From Perilla frutescens (taxonomy: Eukaryota > Streptophyta > Magnoliopsida > Lamiales > Lamiaceae): a stretch of DNA of 64,000 nucleotides. This document shows positions 12,040 to 21,500 of the stretch, in pieces. The position numbers and the translations under genes are program-made. The notes beneath the pieces are model-generated. The model ran no database searches. It was given only the letters and a program-made list of their open reading frames with translations, and was not told the origin of the DNA. Every line of letters starts with the position of its first letter. Within the stretch, counting starts at the first letter, position 1. The stretch is taken from the NCBI GenBank assembly GCA_026008535.1, contig BRKX01000015.1:26743501-26807500 (forward strand), given 5' to 3'.

Positions 12040-12925
12040 TGTAACACAATTTTTCGTGTATTTGAATGAATAACGCGAAAAGTGTACAAGTAGATTTCTT
12101 CTTTAAATTAAAGTGCGATTGTGGTATAATCACTGTCTTGATCCTCTGATTCTTCTCTTCAAAACTTGATCGTCAAATGGTCCTTGAAATCTTCGGAGTG
12201 AATTTGCCTCTTCGATCTTCTTGGACTTGTTGTTTGAATTTGATGATGTTATCCGGAGGGCTGATGACCTTGATTCCAGATTTGAACGCTAGATTTGAGA
12301 TGACTCCGGCGAAGAACGTGTTGCTTCCACGAAGAATGGCTTTAATCCTGCTAGAACACCTTGACTTTATAACGCTGTCTGGAGGGTTTGAAAACCTTAA
12401 TTTCGGATCAGACGCTGAATTTGAGATGATTCCGGCGAAGAACGCATTGCTTTCCACGAAGAACGGCTTGAATCTCGCTAGAATGCCTTGAATGCTGGAG
12501 AGAATTTCGTAGAAAATTTTCCTCCAACTTCTCGAGCTCTTCAATTATATTTTCTGGTGTGTTTTCATGTGATATGGAGACCCCTATTTATAGTTGCAGG
12601 AGGATTTAATTTAGGAAATTTAGAGTTGGGTTTTGAGGGCTTAGATAGAGTGGTCTTGGGCCCAGGATTTATGTGGCGCAATCTTATTGGTTTATCTTAA
12701 TATGGAAGATCTCCATATTAAATATTTTATTTTCTGTACAGATTTGACACATGTCAGCTTCTCATTAGTCATTAAAATCCATGTAATAAATATTAATTGT
12801 ATATCTATTTAATCTTGGAATCATATTTAATTTAATCCCAAAATATAAATAAAATATAATAAAATATTTAATTCATTATTTTACACATGACATAATTAAT
12901 AGGCAATAAATTTAATTTGCCTACA
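12040..12925 (-). repeat. 5' LTR of the 8-kb element
   Basis: 886 bp, TG...CA, partner of 4873-5758. Carries the same internal ~118-bp duplication. Flanked on its outer side by target duplication AGCCC (12926-12930). Confidence 0.9.
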
Positions 12926-13262
12926 AGCCCACTCTGTATCTGATACTCAGTCCGGAAATACAACAGAAGATCTCGGAGTAGAATACTGTGGTGTGGCTGT
13001 TCGATCTAGTGGAGAGAAAGGGGCGTCGATTTCATCTTCATTCAACAACAAGATTAGATCTGTAATCTTGTCCTCAGACCGTCTACCGATTTGTAAGTAA
13101 TTCGAATCTATGTTTTCTGCTTTATTAGATTCGTTTTGCTTTGCATGGTTTTGTGCTAGACGTATATAAACATGCATGAACATAAAATTATGATTTGCAT
13201 GAAAGTGGATTAATGAACATCCAAATGATCCTGCGGTGGTTTAATTCGAAAAAACCCCAACA

Positions 13263-13628
13263 TTAATTGTGTATTATCATGATTGAGAATGAATTGCACG
13301 AAAACAATTTATTAATTAACTATTTATTAAAAACAACCATCATGTTCTTATATATGTATAGTATAAACTAATATATAGATATAAATTATAATATTATTGT
13401 ATATTACATTATATGTGTAGATATTTAATTTTATATATATTATAAGAGATTATATATATATATATATATGATTTGATGTAATGAGTATTGTATGTGTTTG
13501 TAAAATATAATATATTATATTACACATATGATATTTAATTAAATTAATATATATTTATTAAACTTACTATATTGGGAATGTGTGTTTTGATGGGAAATCA
13601 CAAAGGTTACCAAAAGTAGGACCTTTGT

Positions 13629-13664
<36 letters not shown>

Positions 13665-14195
13665 ATTTTAGTTTTTTTATTATTTAGAATTAATAATTAA
13701 TTTTGTAGACATTACATCCCTCATATATGATATAAAATCCTATTCATTTATATTTTTCTAAGAAAAGAAAATATTTTCTCTCTTCATATATTTTTAGGGT
13801 TTGGAGTATAGTTAAAATTGGGAGAAAAAATGTGAAACTATATAAAACAATAAACATTTTGAGACAAAAAAAAAGAGTTAAAACAATAATCAAAATAAAA
13901 TGAAAGTACTTATTTTGTGCAGTCTTATAAGGAACTTTAATATCTATAAGATGAGTCAAGATCTAAATCTAAATAGTAAATACTAGCAAAAATATGTCTC
14001 TAGTTATGAGTTTTTGTTTTACATTATTGTAAGTCCTGAATTTCATTTAAAAAAATGTGCTCAATATATTAAGCTTAATTGTATAAAGTATGGGTGAATA
14101 GACTTATTTAAATATCTATTTTTTTAAAAAAGAAAATTAGAAATATATTTTTGCAAACGTTGTTTCAATTTTTAGAAACTTTAAACGATGTTATA
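13263..14195. other. AT-rich intergenic DNA
   Basis: Contains TA microsatellites at about 13451-13468 and 13634-13661. No gene seen. Confidence 0.6.
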
Positions 14196-14402
14196 TTTGG
14201 CCCAATAATCTACATCAAAATTTTAGGACTCAAATCCTGCTTCATAACCACACCACACAACCCTAAAACCCTTGTAAAACCCTAAGCCCTCTGCCCCTTT
14301 CGGCAAGAAAGCCTAGAACCTTCTACCACCATCTTAGAAGTCTCTCTCTCTTTATTAGTACAACTTTACACTCTCCGGAGCTGCTAATACTGTTTTTGAG
14401 CA
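14196..14402 (+). promoter_or_regulatory. CPN10 promoter with site II and telo-box
   Basis: GGCCCA at 14199-14204 is the reverse complement of TGGGCC, a site II element bound by TCP factors. AAAACCCTAA at 14276-14285 is a telo-box, with a second CCCTAAAACCC just upstream (14271). This pair is known from promoters of plant housekeeping and mitochondrial-protein genes, matching the CPN10 downstream. A CT-rich leader (14341-14352) precedes the ATG. Confidence 0.55.
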
Positions 14403-14871
14403 ATGGCGAGGCGTCTGATTCCAGCTTTAAACAGAATTCTTGTGGAGAAAATTACCCCCCCGTCCAAAACCACCGCCGGAATTCTCCTCCCAGAAAAATC
14501 ATCCAAGGTATAATCGTTTTCCTTATTTTTTTTTTCCTGGATTCAATGTTTTCGTTTTGTATATGGTGGGAATTTGATGGGATTTCCCGGCAGTTGAACT
14601 CTGCTAAAGTAGTTGCAGTCGGACCTGGGCTGCGAGATAAAGCAGGGAATAATATCCCAGTTGCCGTTAAAGAAGGCGACACCGTTCTCTTGCCGGAATA
14701 CGGCGGAACCCAAGTGAAATTGGGTGAAAAAGAGTGAGCTTTTATGATCAAGATTGTGTCTTTATATGATCATTTATTCCTTACAAGTTTTCTGGACTGA
14801 ATTTTGGTGGGATGGGATGCTGGTATCATTTGTACAAAGATGAGGATATCTTGGGCACTTTGCATGACTGA
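14403..14871 (+). CDS. CPN10: 10-kDa chaperonin (GroES/CPN10), mitochondrial type
   Basis: Three exons, 14403-14507, 14594-14733 and 14823-14871, encode 97 residues, the usual length for plant mitochondrial CPN10. The protein caps the CPN60 barrel and helps fold matrix proteins. Exon 1 gives MARRLIPALNRILVEK and the GILLPEKSSK segment. Exon 2 carries the GroES core with VVAVGPG (about 41-47), EGDTVLLPEYGG (63-74) and QVKLGEK. Exon 3 gives YHLYKDEDILGTLHD and a TGA. Intron 1 is GT-AG. Intron 2 (89 bp) has a good GTGAGC donor, but the join that keeps frame (GEKE|YHLYK) requires a TG acceptor, see the entry at 14734. Reading through intron 2 instead stops at once (TGA at 14735) and loses the last 15 residues. 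No separate targeting peptide is expected in this family. Neighbour of the O-fucosyltransferase as in Arabidopsis (from memory). Confidence 0.93.
14734..14822 (+). other. Non-canonical GT-TG intron in CPN10
   Basis: Donor GTGAGC at 14734. The only junction restoring the conserved GEKEYHLY reading begins exon 3 at 14823, so the intron ends GATGCTG. The nearest upstream AG (14786-14787, TTACAAG) leads to an in-frame TGA after a few codons. The downstream AGs in TACAAAG and GATGAG give an immediate stop or a shifted frame. A single A instead of T at 14821 would make a normal TGCAG acceptor. Confidence 0.75.
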
Positions 14872-16657
14872 TTGGAGATTTTAGTTCGGCGAATTGTGGA
14901 TTGAGGTTTAATGTCGAAGTATTAAGTTTCGTGTTTTTTGAGTCTACTGCTGTTTCAGTTGTAACTCTTTTCAGATGCTGCCTAATTGTTGCTACTTTCT
15001 GTTTTTGAAATCTAATTATTTTTGAGGGATTTCATTTAACTTGTGCTTTTTTGTTGGTTTGGCCTAAAATTTGATGTTAGTAATGTGGAGCTACTTTGAA
15101 ATCTTAATATAGAAAAAAAAACATGGATGCTACTCTGCTAGAGTAGAGGTTTCCTGAAGGCATTTTATAGACTTAGTTGTGATTGATAGTAAGAATTTTC
15201 ATTTGATTAGTTTTATATATTTGCTTATAGAAGTTTACCATCTTGGATTTAGAATTCTGCTCTACTGATCAAACTGCCGGGATTTATTCAAATATCCACT
15301 TTGTTATTACATAGCAAATAGGTAATGCAGGAAGAGGCCTAACAAATTTTTTTTTTTCAAAATTTCTTCTGATCTTGAGAGACCTAGTGATAATCTATTA
15401 GGGGTTTTGTGATGTGCGGAGACATGATAGTTACTCGAATTGGAGATGGAGTGCCTCTACTATGTCTAGTATAGAAAAAAGTTGCAATTTTTTTTTCTCC
15501 TTTCTCATCTCAGACAGAAATTGACGTATATTAGGGGGGCTGAATGTGGGAGAACTGGATGGAAGCACGTATAGATTGTGGCATGATAATTCTTATTGAT
15601 GCAATAGATGAAGAGGAGAAGAATGATATGAATTAGGGAGCAGTAGATGGATAAAGTTCTTGTTTTGATTTAAGCATGTATAGATTGTGGCATGATAATT
15701 CTAATTGACTTCAACAGATGAAGAGGTTCAAGGAGCAGTAGATGGAGGAAGTTCTTGTTTTGATTTGGGGAATGGGGAAATACATATGTTACATGTTAGG
15801 TCTGTTAGAGCTTAATATGAACTATAATTAGAGTAATATTGGCAACACAGGCAGAAGAGGGGGCTGAGGAAGAAGAGAAATCTAAGATTTTATGGTATGA
15901 GTGCAGGAAATTGTGTGCTTTTAAAAGCTAGATGTTACACCGAATTGAGGTTGTATGTTTAATGATGAGGATGTATGCTTTACTTCATTAGGTGCTTATT
16001 ATGAAGCTCAAGCCTTTGTAGCCAGAAATTTGTGTTTCTCTATACATATGAACTTGTGTTAGGTTGGCAGCATCTCTATTTTTATTTTTGAGTGCTCTCT
16101 CTCTCTCTCATACATTTCTTTATTTTAGGAAACAGTTTTCAGTAATTATAATTTATTTCCCACGACAAAAATAATAATAATAATCGGTGAGGTTTGATAT
16201 TTCATTTTTATTTTGTAAAAGACAATTCAGCCTGGGTGGGACTCGTGGAATGTACGAGGGCAGACACATCTAGATCATAACCTTAAACGCTCTTATCTCA
16301 GATCTTCTTTCTGTCAAGATAGATTTCCTTTTTTTTTTTTTGGTAACGAGAGAAATCGGCATTATTCTATTTACTGATCTGTAAATTATAAAAGAGAGGT
16401 ACTGAGGTACATCGTATTAGAAAAATTATATGCAACGCGCTTAATTTATATAATGACAGTGAGATTTGAATCTAAAACATCTTGATTTCTATTATCCTCA
16501 TTCTGTAGATCCCTGGGGATAAAGTATTGCTTCTTTTGTGGATTGGAATATTAAGAAGCTATATTAAAATATAAAATTTGTTATACAAATGGTGTGCACT
16601 GCTTACGACTCTACAAGGTATAAAAAGATCAAGATCTAAAGTGCAAAGCTAGGGGTC
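14872..16657. other. Intergenic DNA downstream of CPN10
   Basis: No further gene seen. Within it, a passage near 15564-15750 is duplicated (next entry). T-runs at 15352-15359 and 16331-16342. Confidence 0.5.
15564..15750. repeat. Imperfect direct duplication, unit about 100 bp
   Basis: ATAGATTGTGGCATGATAAT occurs at about 15571 and 15680, and GAGCAGTAGATGGA occurs at about 15639 and 15732, in the same order. Confidence 0.7.
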
Positions 16658-16723
16658 AACAATTGTTTTTTTTTTTTTTTTGGATGTCGAGGGTAACCCG
16701 CAGCCGCTACCGTAGAACAATTG
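16658..16723 (-). mobile_element. 5'-truncated SINE: 34 bp of 3' end plus poly-A, with target duplication
   Basis: Reading on the minus strand, a 34-bp piece (16715-16682) matches the last 34 bases or so of the SINE at 38143-38385 (GCGGCTGCGGGTTACCC...). It is followed by 16 A (plus-strand T16, 16666-16681). AACAATTG flanks both sides (16658-16665 and 16716-16723). This is the signature of a severely truncated retroposition. Confidence 0.75.
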
Positions 16724-16884
16724 GTTTATTTGATTTGATTATAGTTGGTTAACTACATAAATTCAAAAAAAATTAATTTCAAAATGGAATAGAGCATAAT
16801 AAATTTAAGCAGTGTCGTTTTGATATAATGTATTAAAATTTTCCATAAGATTGTTTGTATTTTGTGGTGAGTTTACACGTCAGA

Positions 16885-17066
16885 CTCCCACAATCTACCT
16901 CTAATTGAATTGTGGTGTCGCAATTGTAACGTCCGGGGTCGAAATATGGAGTAATCGGCGGTGCATAGGCACATGCTCCCACAGTTTGCCTCAAATTGAA
17001 TTGTGGTGCCGAAATTGTGATACACAGTGTCGAAGTATGGAGTGATCATTGGTACATAGGCATGGG
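16885..17066. repeat. Tandem duplication, 91-bp unit
   Basis: CTCCCACA...TTGAATTGTGGTG...CGAA.TATGGAGT recurs at 16885 and 16976 with about 20% divergence by eye. Confidence 0.8.
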
Positions 17067-17164
17067 CAAAGAACGAGTCCTCGAATACTTCCAAGCGAAA
17101 GGGTATATGAAGGAACCAAATCTACCTGAAAGAGATAGATTCTGAGACTATACAGGAATGAGAT

Positions 17165-17280
17165 TGTATAATCGAGGAGAACTTAAATGATTTGATAGAT
17201 GTTACTCATGCTATAATGAATGATACTATATAATCGAGGAGAACTTAAAAGATTTGATAGATGTTACTCATACTATAAGG
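17165..17280. repeat. Tandem duplication, 62-bp unit
   Basis: TATAATCGAGGAGAACTTAA and GATTTGATAGATGTTACTCA repeat with 62-bp spacing (17167 and 17229). Confidence 0.85.
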
Positions 17281-17432
17281 TGCATTTTTTTTCCAGAGTT
17301 CGTTCTGCTAAAATTCCAAAGTCAAGCTAGACAATGGTGGGATGAGTGACAATCTGGAAAAACTCATATTGATTTGTGGGGACAGTCAGTCCGGGGTAGT
17401 CAGGCCGTTATAAAAATACAACATTGATAAAA

Positions 17433-17653
17433 TGTTATAATGTTGGATAGTGTTGTAATCGAACTCCATAATAATATTCAACATGTAGATATATGAAAGT
17501 AGAATACAAAATATAAGGAAAGATGATTTTATTTATCGGTGTAGATTCGATGTATTGATATAATGAACATTACAAGATATATATAGAGCTAGAAACCAAA
17601 ATCATAAAGTAGGGAACGAGTAATGTCCATATATAATAAATATATTTATAACA
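17433..17653 (-). repeat. Short Copia-type LTR with adjoining polypurine tract
   Basis: 221 bp with perfect inverted tips TGTTATAA...TTATAACA. Immediately to the right the minus strand reads CCAAAGGGGAG, a polypurine tract, so this is a 3' LTR on the minus strand. A TATATATA motif and TTGTAATGTTCAT in the LTR resemble plant Copia LTRs. Only a short internal remnant (to about 17780) is evident; no second LTR was found. Confidence 0.55.
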
Positions 17654-18300
17654 CTCCCCTTTGGATTTTTAATACGTGATGTTCATGTCTTGTTAAAAAG
17701 CTCACTGAAAATAGACTTACAAGGTCTGGCCTTCACGGTCTAATCTTTTAGATTATTTTAAAATTATTGCCATCCTTAAAACAATAATTATTGGAACAAG
17801 ATGACATTTCATTCACTATATTTGAACCTCATAGATTCTCATTTTGGTATTAATTGTACCTTATAATGTCTATTTAGTTATTATATATTATATTATGTAT
17901 TATTTTGTCAAATGTATTGTTTCAGATCATATTTATATAATGTATTATTCATATGTGTGCTTTCAAAATATAATTATATAAAAAATATGAGTAGAATATG
18001 TGCATAATAATATGTTATAATAGTTCCTAAAATTTCTTACTAAATTTCCAAAATTTTAATATAATTTTCATCATTTTTTTCAATTTTTAGTGATATCGAT
18101 ATATCCGACTATATATCTGTAAGATTAAAATTAGGATATATGATGCGATAATTATATTTTCATCCTTGCATAACACCAGTAAAAATCTAGTTGTTCATGA
18201 AAAACAAGTAGAGGAAATCCAAAATCCAAAAACCAAAAGAAATTAAGCGTTGACTCATTATAATTATAAAGGGGTCAAAATCAATTCAAGCACAACCCCA
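17654..18300. other. Retrotransposon remnant grading into AT-rich DNA
   Basis: The first ~120 bases (AAAAAGCTCACTGAAAATAG...) are probably the 3' internal end of the element at 17433. The rest is AT-rich with no gene. Confidence 0.4.
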
Positions 18301-18556
18301 ATTCCGTTATTCTCTCTCTCTCTCTCTCATTCCCCCTACTGTCTGTTGTCCTGTCTGTCCATTGTTCCAAGCACGTGCGTCCCTCTCTCACGTCACGTGC
18401 CCCCACCACCTCTCCAGCTCCCCTTCTCTCTCTCTGCACAACACACAAGACCACCACGCCTGCGCCTATACATCATATTGTCGTTTGAATCATTTTCCCG
18501 TTAATTAAAATAATTATATAATAATTAATGATTACTATGATGTGAAGAAAACGGCG
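18301..18556 (+). promoter_or_regulatory. O-fucosyltransferase promoter/5' leader: G-boxes and CT tract
   Basis: A (CT)n tract at 18310-18328 and a second at 18425-18436 are typical plant leader Y-patches. CACGTG G-boxes lie at 18372-18377 and 18394-18399, sites for bZIP/bHLH factors. Confidence 0.45.
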
Positions 18557-21500
18557 ATGCACGCCTACAATCGGCTCCCGAGCAGCGGACAAAGCAGCCC
18601 CCAATCGCCGCCGTCTTCGCCGCTCAGCCGCTCCCCTCGGTACCGCCACCGCGGGTCCAAATCGGGCCGACCACCGCCGAAGACGCTCGCGCAGCGCCTC
18701 GTCTGGATCCTGCTGTCCGTTCTCTTGAAGCGACAGGGGATTTTTCTCTTCGCACCTCTTCTCTATATCGCCGGTATGCTCTTTTACATGGGAACGGTGT
18801 CGTTTGATGTCGTTCCCTTAATTAAGCCTGCCCCCGGCTCCGTTTACCGGAGCCCACAGTTGTATGCGAAGCTCCGACCGGAAATGGACTCCGATAATTC
18901 CTCTGCGGACGCGGTTAGTTCTGCTCCCTTTTTTATTTACTTTTTCAATCAAATTTCTTTTTTGGGCTTAAAATGCTGAAGAGTTTAGTCATCGTGATTC
19001 GGATTGATAGTGACTTTACATTTATGATTGACTTCGACACTTCACATTCCTAGTATTCAGTAATTATGCATGGTAGATTTCATTTTAGCTATACAAAAAA
19101 TGATATTGTTTGCATTTTTTATTTTTTTATCTCCTCATTGTTAAAATCCCAACATGAATTGGGTAATCTGTCGAATATTGAGATTGGGGACTTGTACGGT
19201 GTTTAGATCCCTTTTGCTCAGGACAGTTGTTTTCTGCCAGCTGTAAATTGTTTAATTTGATTTGATAACTAAAAGTACTCTACTTCATGTGCCAAGATTT
19301 CTCATTTGTGTGGCTTTGCAAATTGCTTTAGTAGTTTGCTGTTCGTTGCGCTATAGTTTAGAGTAGAAAACTTTTTTGATCTGGACACTGTTAAAACTTT
19401 TTTTCTAATTTGGAAGCATATCCTGTGTGCAGCAATGTGAGGTTACGGGAAATGGAGAAAATGCACCCACTTTTTTGAGCACCAGTGATATAGGACTACC
19501 AATAAGTTTTTAAGCAACCACTTGGTTTGTATTACATTTGGCTGTGTACTAGACATAAATCATACTCTGAAAGGGCTTTTGCCTTTCCGATCAACAAAAA
19601 GGACAATAATGTTATTGAGATGATTTAATGTCCGGCAGTCCCTTTTATAGTGCTTTCGTATGTATGCTTGTAGTTATAGGGATGCATGCGACTATGTTGG
19701 CGGGAGAAATACTGAATGAAAGTTTTCCATCTGTTATTTCTTTTATGCTAAATGCTGTTAATGAATACAGATATCGACTATATGGAAACGCTCTTATAAA
19801 GTTGGTGAATGGAGACCATGCATCAACAAGTCTTCTGAAGGTTTGGAACTATCTGGAGCAAGACTTCTAAGTTGAATTGTTTTCTTTGTTTGCTCAAAAT
19901 CTGACCTGCGCCATAAATGTGGGTAGCAGCATAGTACTTGTAATTGGGCAATTCTAATTTGACAATACCTATAAATGTTGACTTAATGAAATCACTGAAG
20001 CTATAACATTTTATTCTTCACATGATTTTGCCACTCTCTTTAGTTCAATTATCAAAAGTTTATGATGTATGTATTGAACATTCTCTCAGCTTCATCTATT
20101 GATTCTGCTCCTAATAGTTATAGAGATATACTTAAAAAAGCATGGGTGGTCTGATAATTAGTCAGAAGGCTTAGTAGTAGCCTTCTTCTGGGGCATGCTC
20201 AGTATCTGACTGCTTGTGACCTTTGGTTGGTTATTTAAATTTTGGTACTGCCATCATATTACAAAATCTTAATTCTAGTATCACTGTCGTCCTCTATGTT
20301 GAGTGCTTGGGATGTAAAAAAGGGCCGGTTTACTTATGCCTACTAGTTGGTGGATTGATGCATCTATCTGAAGTATGGAATCCAGATGGTTGATATTGAT
20401 ATCACCAAGGAAACTAATGGGTGCAGAAATAAAGCTGACATTGTTTGTCTGACCATAATTGTCATTGCTATAGGGGTCCAAAATCCAAATAATTAGTAAT
20501 CAGTCAGTTTTATAACTATGACAATACTAATGTAGCATCCATTTGCTGTCTCACCACTTTATGTATTTTATCTGCAGCTAATGTCATGCCCCACAATTCG
20601 TGATTAATATATACTCAACTGCATGTCACCCATGAAGTACCTTAATGCGTATTGCCTTAAAGATCAGTTAATGCTAAGATCTGTATTGTTTCCCTCCACA
20701 TTTGCAGTACCATGATTGTTTGCTTATCTTTCTTATGATTGATGTTCAGCTGAAAATATCTGATGTTTTTCAACAAATCTTTGGCTATTGTAGGCTTACC
20801 TGAGTCAAATGGATATATATTTGTCGAGGCCAATGGTGGTCTGAATCAGCAGAGAACATCGGTAACTTTTTATTTATTCTCCGTATTATAATATGTGAAA
20901 AACATTCTTATACTGTGTATAATTGTCTCGGTGCGTCCAGATATGCAATGCTGTTGCTGTGGCTGGCTACCTTAACGCAACTCTTGTGATTCCAAACTTC
21001 CATTATCACAGTATCTGGAGAGATCCAAGGTGAGTAACACTTTTATAAACTATACATGAATCATTAGTGATTTAAAAGATTTACTTATGTTTCTATCACC
21101 TCTACGGCTGGACCACCAGATACACAAAATCTGCATTCTTTTGATTGATGTGATTGGTGTTACTAATCAATATTGTGAAACATAATTGATCCTTTCATTG
21201 CACCTGCTGATTAAATTATTCTTTCTTTCTTTTTTGTTTATGATGACATGGTATTACTTGTATCATATGAACATCTGCCACTGCTTTTCCATCTCTTGCT
21301 GAGAAATTCCAGATCTTTTATGCTGGATCTCCCTGAAGGCTTATTATGCTTAAGCTTAATTTGATTCTAGATGACCCATTCTTAAATAGTCCTTAAACAA
21401 TCCAAAAGGAAGTTCAATTTTAATTGCCTTATAATATTCTATGTAGCCTAGGGTGTCTTAGCTCATGATCTTTTTAGTACAAGGTCTTTGAAGGCACCAA

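Larger units (their letters stand above)
4873..12925 (-). mobile_element. Non-autonomous Gypsy-type LTR retrotransposon (gag and protease only)
   Basis: Two 886-bp LTRs (4873-5758 and 12040-12925), both TGTAAC...CCTACA, flank 6.3 kb of internal DNA. Perfect 5-bp target duplications AGCCC lie at 4868-4872 and 12926-12930. Gag and protease read on the minus strand, so the right LTR is the 5' one; a primer site and polypurine tract agree. By eye the first ~350 bp of the LTRs differ at roughly 5% of positions, so the insertion is not very recent. The gag-protease frame reaches one short RT-like patch (RTCIDFKS) and then stops; reverse transcriptase, RNase H and integrase are absent. The 3' half holds two tandem-repeat arrays and a pyrimidine tract. 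Layout fits the TR-GAG/LARD class of elements mobilised in trans. It is inserted in the 3796-13262 LTR. Confidence 0.9.
3796..13262 (+). mobile_element. Copia-type solo LTR (about 1.41 kb) split by a nested retrotransposon
   Basis: The LTR begins TGTTAG at 3796 and probably ends CCCCAACA at 13262 (inverted tips TGTT/AACA). Its two pieces, 3796-4872 and 12931-13262, are separated by an 8,053-bp insertion plus 5-bp duplication. The same sequence runs uninterrupted at 62846-64000, across the junction: the second copy reads CAACCCACCCTGCATC where this copy would read CAGCCCACTCTGTATC after excision. A TATA-like CTATATAATAAGG near 4764 suggests plus orientation. Flanks are TGAAT/TTAAT, a 4/5 match to a target duplication, so it is old. 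No primer site follows, hence solo. The right end is inferred. Confidence 0.7.

Noticed and set aside
14396..14737. 113-residue frame beginning MSNGEASDSS
   Set aside because: An out-of-frame start that reads through intron 1 into CPN10 exon 2. The true start at 14403 gives the GroES N-terminus.
18542..18979. Longer fucosyltransferase start at 18542
   Set aside because: That codon is GTG; the first ATG in frame is at 18557, and the frame past 18913 reads into intron 1.
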